Below, piece after piece: positions 8,256 to 11,484 of a stretch of 11,484 nucleotides of DNA. A model generated the notes under the pieces. That model saw only the letters and a list, made by a program, of their open reading frames with translations. It did not search any database and was not told the origin of the DNA. A program made the position numbers and the translations under genes. The stretch spans positions 1-11,484 of the forward strand of contig QUTJ01031407.1 in the NCBI GenBank assembly GCA_003573635.1, given 5' to 3'. How positions within the stretch are numbered: position 1 is the stretch's first letter; each line of letters begins with the position of its first letter. This stretch comes from Goniomonas avonlea. Lineage: Eukaryota > Cryptophyceae > Goniomonadida > Goniomonadaceae.

Positions 8256-8488
8256 CTTGCCGTGTCTTCCTCCTCTTCCTTGTCCTCTACTCCTCTCCGA
8301 CCTCTCCTCCTGCTCCTCCTCCGCCTCCGCCATCGCCTCCGCCTCTGCCTCTGCCTCTGCCTCCTCCTCCGCCGCCTCTCTTCCTCCTCCTCCCCTTCCT
8401 CCTCCTCTCCTCCTCCTCCTCTGAGAACTGTCATCGTCCCCAGTGGAGCTGCAGGTTATCTCATCCACTGCCTTGCCGTGTCTTCCTC
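8256..8488. repeat. CTC/GCC triplet tract flanked by 17-bp direct repeats
   Basis: A pyrimidine-rich triplet tract (about 8262-8425, mainly CTC, TCC and GCCTCTGCC units) is bracketed by identical copies of CTTGCCGTGTCTTCCTC at 8256-8272 and 8472-8488. Open frames through it would encode poly-Pro/Ser/Leu on one strand and poly-Glu/Arg on the other, and are best read as repeat artefacts. The outer direct repeats show that the block belongs to a larger duplicated unit of about 216 bp. Confidence 0.8.
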
Positions 8489-8496
8489 TTGACCAT

Positions 8497-8735
8497 GATC
8501 ATATGATCTCATTTTATAATATGATCACTCACCCCAGCTAATACTGTATGTCCCCGAAATAGGGTGGTTCTCGCCCTGGTCACATCTGACCAATCAGTTC
8601 CCGCCTCCCGCATAGCAGATCAAATCACAGGTTGATCCTTTGAGCCGGCGCCCTTTGATCATCATATGATCACTCACCGCAGCTCATATAGGGACGCCCT
8701 AATTACACCTGACTAGGGTTCCTGCCCTCCGAAAA
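8497..8735. repeat. Two diverged copies of a ~145-bp unit with GATC-rich palindromes
   Basis: ATATGATCACTCACC followed by C/G-CAGCT occurs at 8519 and again at 8664, 145 bp apart. Diverged matching sequence follows (TGTCCCC or AGGGACGCC, ACACCTGAC or ACATCTGAC, GTTCCTGCC or GTTCCCGCC). Each copy is preceded by a palindromic element: a perfect GATCATATGATC at 8497-8508, and the same with a 3-nt insertion at about 8657-8671. Confidence 0.7.
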
Positions 8736-8739
8736 GTCC

Positions 8740-8970
8740 GCGAGCAGGCTCAGCTTTTTCTGGAGAAATCAAAGTTTTGACTAACCAGCCGGATTAGAGC
8801 CGTCCCGTTACAGCCTCGGGCCCCAGGCACAGTCCCGCTCAGCGAATTTAGCTCAGTTTTCCCCGGAGAAATTAAAGTTTTGACTAAACCAGCCGGATTA
8901 GGCCGTCCCGTCCCAAGCACCGTCCGGCCCAGCGAATCTGGCTCAGGTCTTTTCGAAATAAAAGTCCAGT
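8740..8970. repeat. Three-copy tandem repeat, periods 103 and 90 bp
   Basis: GCTCAG anchors three units at 8748, 8851 and 8941. The first two contain GGAGAAAT-AAAGTTTTGACTAA, CCAGCCGGATTAG, GCCGTCCCG, a C-rich spacer and a GCGAAT box just before the next anchor. The third is cut short after TTTTCGAAATAAAAG. No coding potential was seen. Confidence 0.75.
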
Positions 8971-9045
8971 TGGGGCGTCGAACCCTGGGAGGTTTTCTGA
9001 TGAATCTTCTACATCGAAATCCACGAGAGAAGCTGATGTCGTCCT

Positions 9046-9214
9046 GACGAACCCGTCAGTTAATGAGACGAACCCGTCAGTTAATGCGACGAACCCGTCA
9101 GTTAATGAGACGAACCCGTCAGTTAATGAGACGAACCCGTCAGCTAATGAGACGAACCCGTCAGTTAATGATCGGGCTAAGCTGATGTCGGCCTGACGAA
9201 CCCGTCAGTTAATG
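9046..9214. repeat. 21-bp minisatellite, six tandem copies plus one detached
   Basis: Units of 21 bp starting GACGAACCCGTCAG and ending TTAATGA lie at 9046, 9067, 9088, 9109, 9130 and 9151, with single-base variants at 9087 and about 9144. A seventh copy is at 9195. Each unit contains the self-complementary GACG-AACC-CGTC; where CT precedes it the stem grows to CTGACG/CGTCAG. A leader, AGCTGATGTCG followed by T or G and CCT, precedes the first and the seventh copies, giving a higher-order period of 149 bp. Confidence 0.9.
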
Positions 9215-9295
9215 ATCGGGCTTCGAAATGTTAATGATCGGGCTTCGAAATGTTAATGATCGGGCTTCTAAATGCGAAAGATCGGGCTTCTATAT
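9208..9295. repeat. 22-bp minisatellite, four tandem copies
   Basis: Units reading GTTAATGATCGGGCTTCGAA with AT at the end start at 9208, 9230, 9252 and 9274. The last two carry a TCTAA or TCTAT variant, and the fourth begins GCGAAAG. The array is fused to the 21-bp array: the tail GTTAATGA is shared, so one repeat appears to have grown out of the other. Confidence 0.88.
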
Positions 9296-9454
9296 GGGCC
9301 GCTCCATATTTTGATTCCGCCGGGTATCACGACGGCACCATGATCACATCACTCACGATCAAGCTCAGGACGGCCAAGGCGTGGGGCGCACAACTGCACT
9401 ATCCACTGCACTGCACACCAGAGCGAGCTTCTCTCACCTTGGTGGGTCTACCGA

Positions 9455-9630
9455 GCAGCTCACCTCCCCAAATTGCCCGATTTTAGTCGTGAGTTGGACC
9501 CCCCCCCTCAACACACAGACAGACACCGACACCCCTCACATCCCCCCTCCCGCACACTCGATGCACCACAGACCCTCCCTCGCGCTCCTTACCTCCCCGA
9601 ATCGCCCTCATTTAGTCGAGAGTTAGGTAC
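9455..9630. repeat. 129-bp duplicated block around a C-rich spacer
   Basis: ACCTCCCC followed by AAATTGCCCGATTTTAGTCG (9462 onward) is repeated in diverged form, ACCTCCCC then GAATCGCCCTCATTTAGTCG, from 9591. Both are followed by AGAGTTAGG or TGAGTTGG. The spacer has CCCCCCCC and CACACAGACAGACACC runs. Confidence 0.65.
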
Positions 9631-9716
9631 CCAGAGCGGCCAGCGCCTGAAATGACGTGCGATGCTTGGTGCTCTGTTAGCACTGGGGCCAACTGCGCGA
9701 GGCGTGAGCGAGGCAG

Positions 9717-9925
9717 TGTGGAGGAGAGGAGAGGAGAGGGGAGGAGAGGAGGAGAGGAGGAGGAGGAGAGGAGGAGAGAGACAGAGACCGAGAGAGCAAA
9801 GACTGAGGAACTTACAGCCTGATTGCAAACACGGCACGCAGCGACAGCGGAGGAAGTGAGAGAGAGACGGGAGGGGGCGAGCGAAGGGCCCGGAGAGAGG
9901 GGGGGGAGAGGGAGAGGGAGAGGGA
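9717..9925. repeat. GA-rich (GGAGA)n tract
   Basis: An almost uninterrupted purine strand, with GGAGAGGAGAGG and GAGGAGGAGG words at 9718-9790, continues as GAGAGAGACGGG and GGGAGAGGGAGAGG to about 9930. A unique island lies at about 9805-9850. Such strand-asymmetric tracts can form triplex or G-quadruplex structures. Confidence 0.8.
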
Positions 9926-10150
9926 GAGGGAAAGACGAATGGGAGAGACCGAACGCCAAGGCGAGGAGCGACGTCAGCCAACACACCGGAAAAGGGAGAA
10001 GAGCGCGAGGCAAAGCGACAGGCGAAAGTACTCTGGCACCAGGGGGGGGGGAGAGTGAGAGAGGGAAAGACGAATGGGAGAAACCGAACGCCAAGGCGGG
10101 GAGCGACGACAGCCAACACAACGGAGAAGGGAGCAGCGGGAGAGGAGAAA
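9902..10150. repeat. 135-bp tandem duplication of a GA-rich block
   Basis: GGGAAAGACGAATGGGAGA followed by G or A and ACCGAACGCCAAGGCG occurs at 9928 and again at 10063, a spacing of 135 bp. The similarity continues through GGAGCGACG, CAGCCAACACA and GGA-AAGGGAG. Each copy is preceded by a G-run (GGGGGGGAGAG at about 9900; GGGGGGGGGAGAG at about 10042). A minus-strand open frame crosses both copies and so shows an internal protein repeat (VAPRLGVR, then LPFVFPS). That frame may or may not be the tail of the membrane-protein gene. Confidence 0.85.
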
Positions 10151-10250
10151 GGGAAGACACCGGCTGGGGCTCTCCAATGCCTCCTTCGGTACTTGTCGGT
10201 CTATCACCGCGACGCCTGGAGGGAAACAGTGAAGCTCGGACCAGGGTCAG

Positions 10251-11362
10251 TCGCAGCGCCAGGAGCCAAACTGGCTGAAGCAGGATCAGGAAGGCCTGTG
10301 GAGGGTGAGCGCGAAGGTGGCACAGTGAGGCGAACGGAACAGCACCTGTGGCACAGAGCTGAAGAAGATCTCTCCGGCGACCAGCGCGACAAGTCCCCCG
10401 AATCCGACGCAGTGGAAAAGAAACGGCGTGACGCGGAGACACTCTTGGCTCATGTGGGAGAGGATGGCCATGGACAAGACACCACAGGCAATGCCTTGGA
10501 CAAGATTCTTGAATATCGGAAGGCAAACGAAGATGAATTCTAGAAATATGAACAATGCCACAGCAACGACCAGAGTCTGGGGCGGTGGCTGCGGCATGGA
10601 CGTGCCACGCCAGTCGTCGGCAAGGGAGCTCAGCCTGAACCAAAGGGCGCCAGCCATTGCGCAGCCGACCACCCATCCCGCGTGATGCATGTCTCCAAAC
10701 ATAAAAAATGCGGTCAGGGTCATTCCAGTTACCACAGCATAAAGCAAATGCGCCAGACAGAGGCCGGCCTGGAACGTCTTGAGTTGCTCTTGGGCATGAT
10801 CCCCGCCGGAACACGCACGCCATCGTCGGAGCCGCCTCCAACTGAAAAACACGGCAACCACTACCATAGGGACAACCGCACCAGGGACCCATCCGAGAAG
10901 GAACCACCAGGATATTTGAAGATTCAACATGGCCCCAAGAACATTGAGCTCTGCAATTCCCAAGAAGAGACACCCGGAAAAAATAAGCAAACCACGTGAG
11001 GCATCAGTGCCATCTTGCTTATAGATCAAGAACACGAGCAACAGCGACGAAACGAGGCCCACAACGAATCCCCATGGGCTCACCCCATAATCGCAACTAA
11101 AGTAGTCCCAAGGAGCGTGAACCGCCGGGGCGATGGCATCGTAACAATCTCCAACAACGTTCCCTGAACAAACATCGAACTCCAAGCAGGAAACTGTCGC
11201 ATGGCACCAACTGCACTTTGCGGAGAGACACGACTCCTCTTCTCTCAGAGAAGGGCATCCGGACACCATTTTCAAGGTGTTGTGAGATCCCGAGTTCAGG
11301 CAGCTAGCGAGAGACCCGATAATTGCGCGGTGGTTCCGACTGTTAAAATAATATAATGCCAT
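10251..11362 (-). CDS. Multi-pass membrane protein with cysteine-rich N-terminus, family unknown
   Basis: Exon 1 (11362-10346) encodes 339 residues. An N-terminal segment has Cys at about 36, 45, 50, 53, 59, 65, 73 and 90, including C-x8-C-x4-C-x-W-C, which resembles a PSI-type disulfide knot and suggests a lumenal or extracellular face. Seven to eight hydrophobic helices follow, at about 94-114, 122-146, 150-175, 197-222, 229-242, 263-284, 287-304 and 312-334, with a basic loop (WRRLRRWR) at about 175-182. If read through, the frame stops at 10286. A better model removes a 50-nt GT-AG intron (10345-10296) in phase 0, joining VPQ to AFLILLQPVWLLALRLTLV, a further hydrophobic stretch, and then RRRGD. 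The second exon stays open to 9612 across low-complexity repeats, so the true end is unknown; 10251 is a minimal bound. The start is also uncertain, since the Met at residue 32 is an alternative and no clear signal peptide precedes it. I do not recognise the family. Confidence 0.72.
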
Positions 11363-11484
11363 CTTTGATCTTGGTGCAGCATTTTTCCTTTCTCTGCGAC
11401 CAAAAATGGATCAAGCACTACAGTACAAATCAAATCAAATTTATTCAACACCAGCACACCGGTCCATATAGGAACGCCGCCGGG
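11363..11484. promoter_or_regulatory. Upstream region of the minus-strand membrane-protein gene
   Basis: This holds AT-rich sequence with three overlapping CAAAT words (about 11425-11441) and ends in GC-rich sequence. Another minus-strand frame here begins at an ATG around 11384 and would encode a hydrophobic stretch (ILTVGTTAQLSGLSLAA) before a stop, so an upstream exon or signal peptide joined by splicing is possible. No core promoter element can be assigned. Confidence 0.35.

Noticed and set aside
7970-8506. Proline- and glutamate/arginine-rich open frames on both strands
   Set aside because: They are direct translations of the CTC/GCC triplet tract, open in several frames, with no conserved flanking protein sequence.
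9033-9060. Hammerhead-like ribozyme core (CTGATG ... GACGAAC ... GTC), repeated at 9182
   Set aside because: The A after CTGATG and the A after GAA that the core needs are missing, and the first pair of stem II would be mismatched. The resemblance comes from the minisatellite unit.
10286-10345. Direct read-through end of the membrane protein (VLFRSPHCATF...)
   Set aside because: The segment is not hydrophobic or otherwise protein-like, and it matches the local intron size with GT and AG ends in phase. It was treated as an intron, though without transcript proof.
1-11484. Prokaryotic systems (operons, CRISPR, phage, defence islands)
   Set aside because: Genes are spliced with short GT-AG introns and encode eukaryotic proteins. 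No spaced direct-repeat array with unique spacers is present; the tandem arrays lack spacers.

Overview
The window is nuclear DNA of a eukaryote, probably a compact-genome protist or alga. The evidence is five spliced protein genes with very short GT-AG introns (mostly 43-58 nt), a mitochondrial carrier, a spliceosome-associated protein of the C9orf78/Tls1 family, and intergenic DNA packed with simple-sequence and minisatellite repeats. There are no bacterial-type operons, ribosome binding sites, tRNAs, rRNAs, CRISPR arrays or recognisable transposase/reverse-transcriptase genes. I cannot name the species.

Layout from left to right: (1) about 1-3250, minus strand: a tetratricopeptide-repeat (TPR) protein in many small exons. 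Its 5' part (3249-2203) is compact. Its 3' part (1132-1070 and 724 to about 640) is spread through purine/pyrimidine-rich repeats and includes a tandem duplication of one TPR exon. (2) 3568-4684, plus strand: a five-exon, 294-residue, largely helical protein that I cannot assign to a family. (3) 4685-5315: intergenic, with a CT microsatellite. (4) 6732-5316, minus strand: a nine-exon mitochondrial carrier of 325 residues, fully reconstructed. (5) 6887-7861, plus strand: a six-exon C9orf78/Tls1 homologue of 245 residues. (6) 7862 to about 10290: repeat-rich DNA with a CTC/GCC triplet tract, several 100-150 bp duplications, two linked 21/22-bp minisatellites and a 135-bp duplicated GA-rich block. 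(7) 11362 to about 10250 or beyond, minus strand: a multi-pass membrane protein with a cysteine-rich, PSI-like N-terminal segment and a predicted 50-nt intron near its 3' end.

Genes 1/2 and 4/5 form two head-to-head pairs with short shared upstream regions (about 320 and 155-190 bp), so each probably has a bidirectional promoter. The genes show no obvious common pathway: they look like housekeeping and unknown genes in a gene-dense segment whose spacers have been expanded by tandem repeats. All gene models are conceptual splices. Reading frames and splice phases agree at nearly every junction, but no transcript evidence was available.
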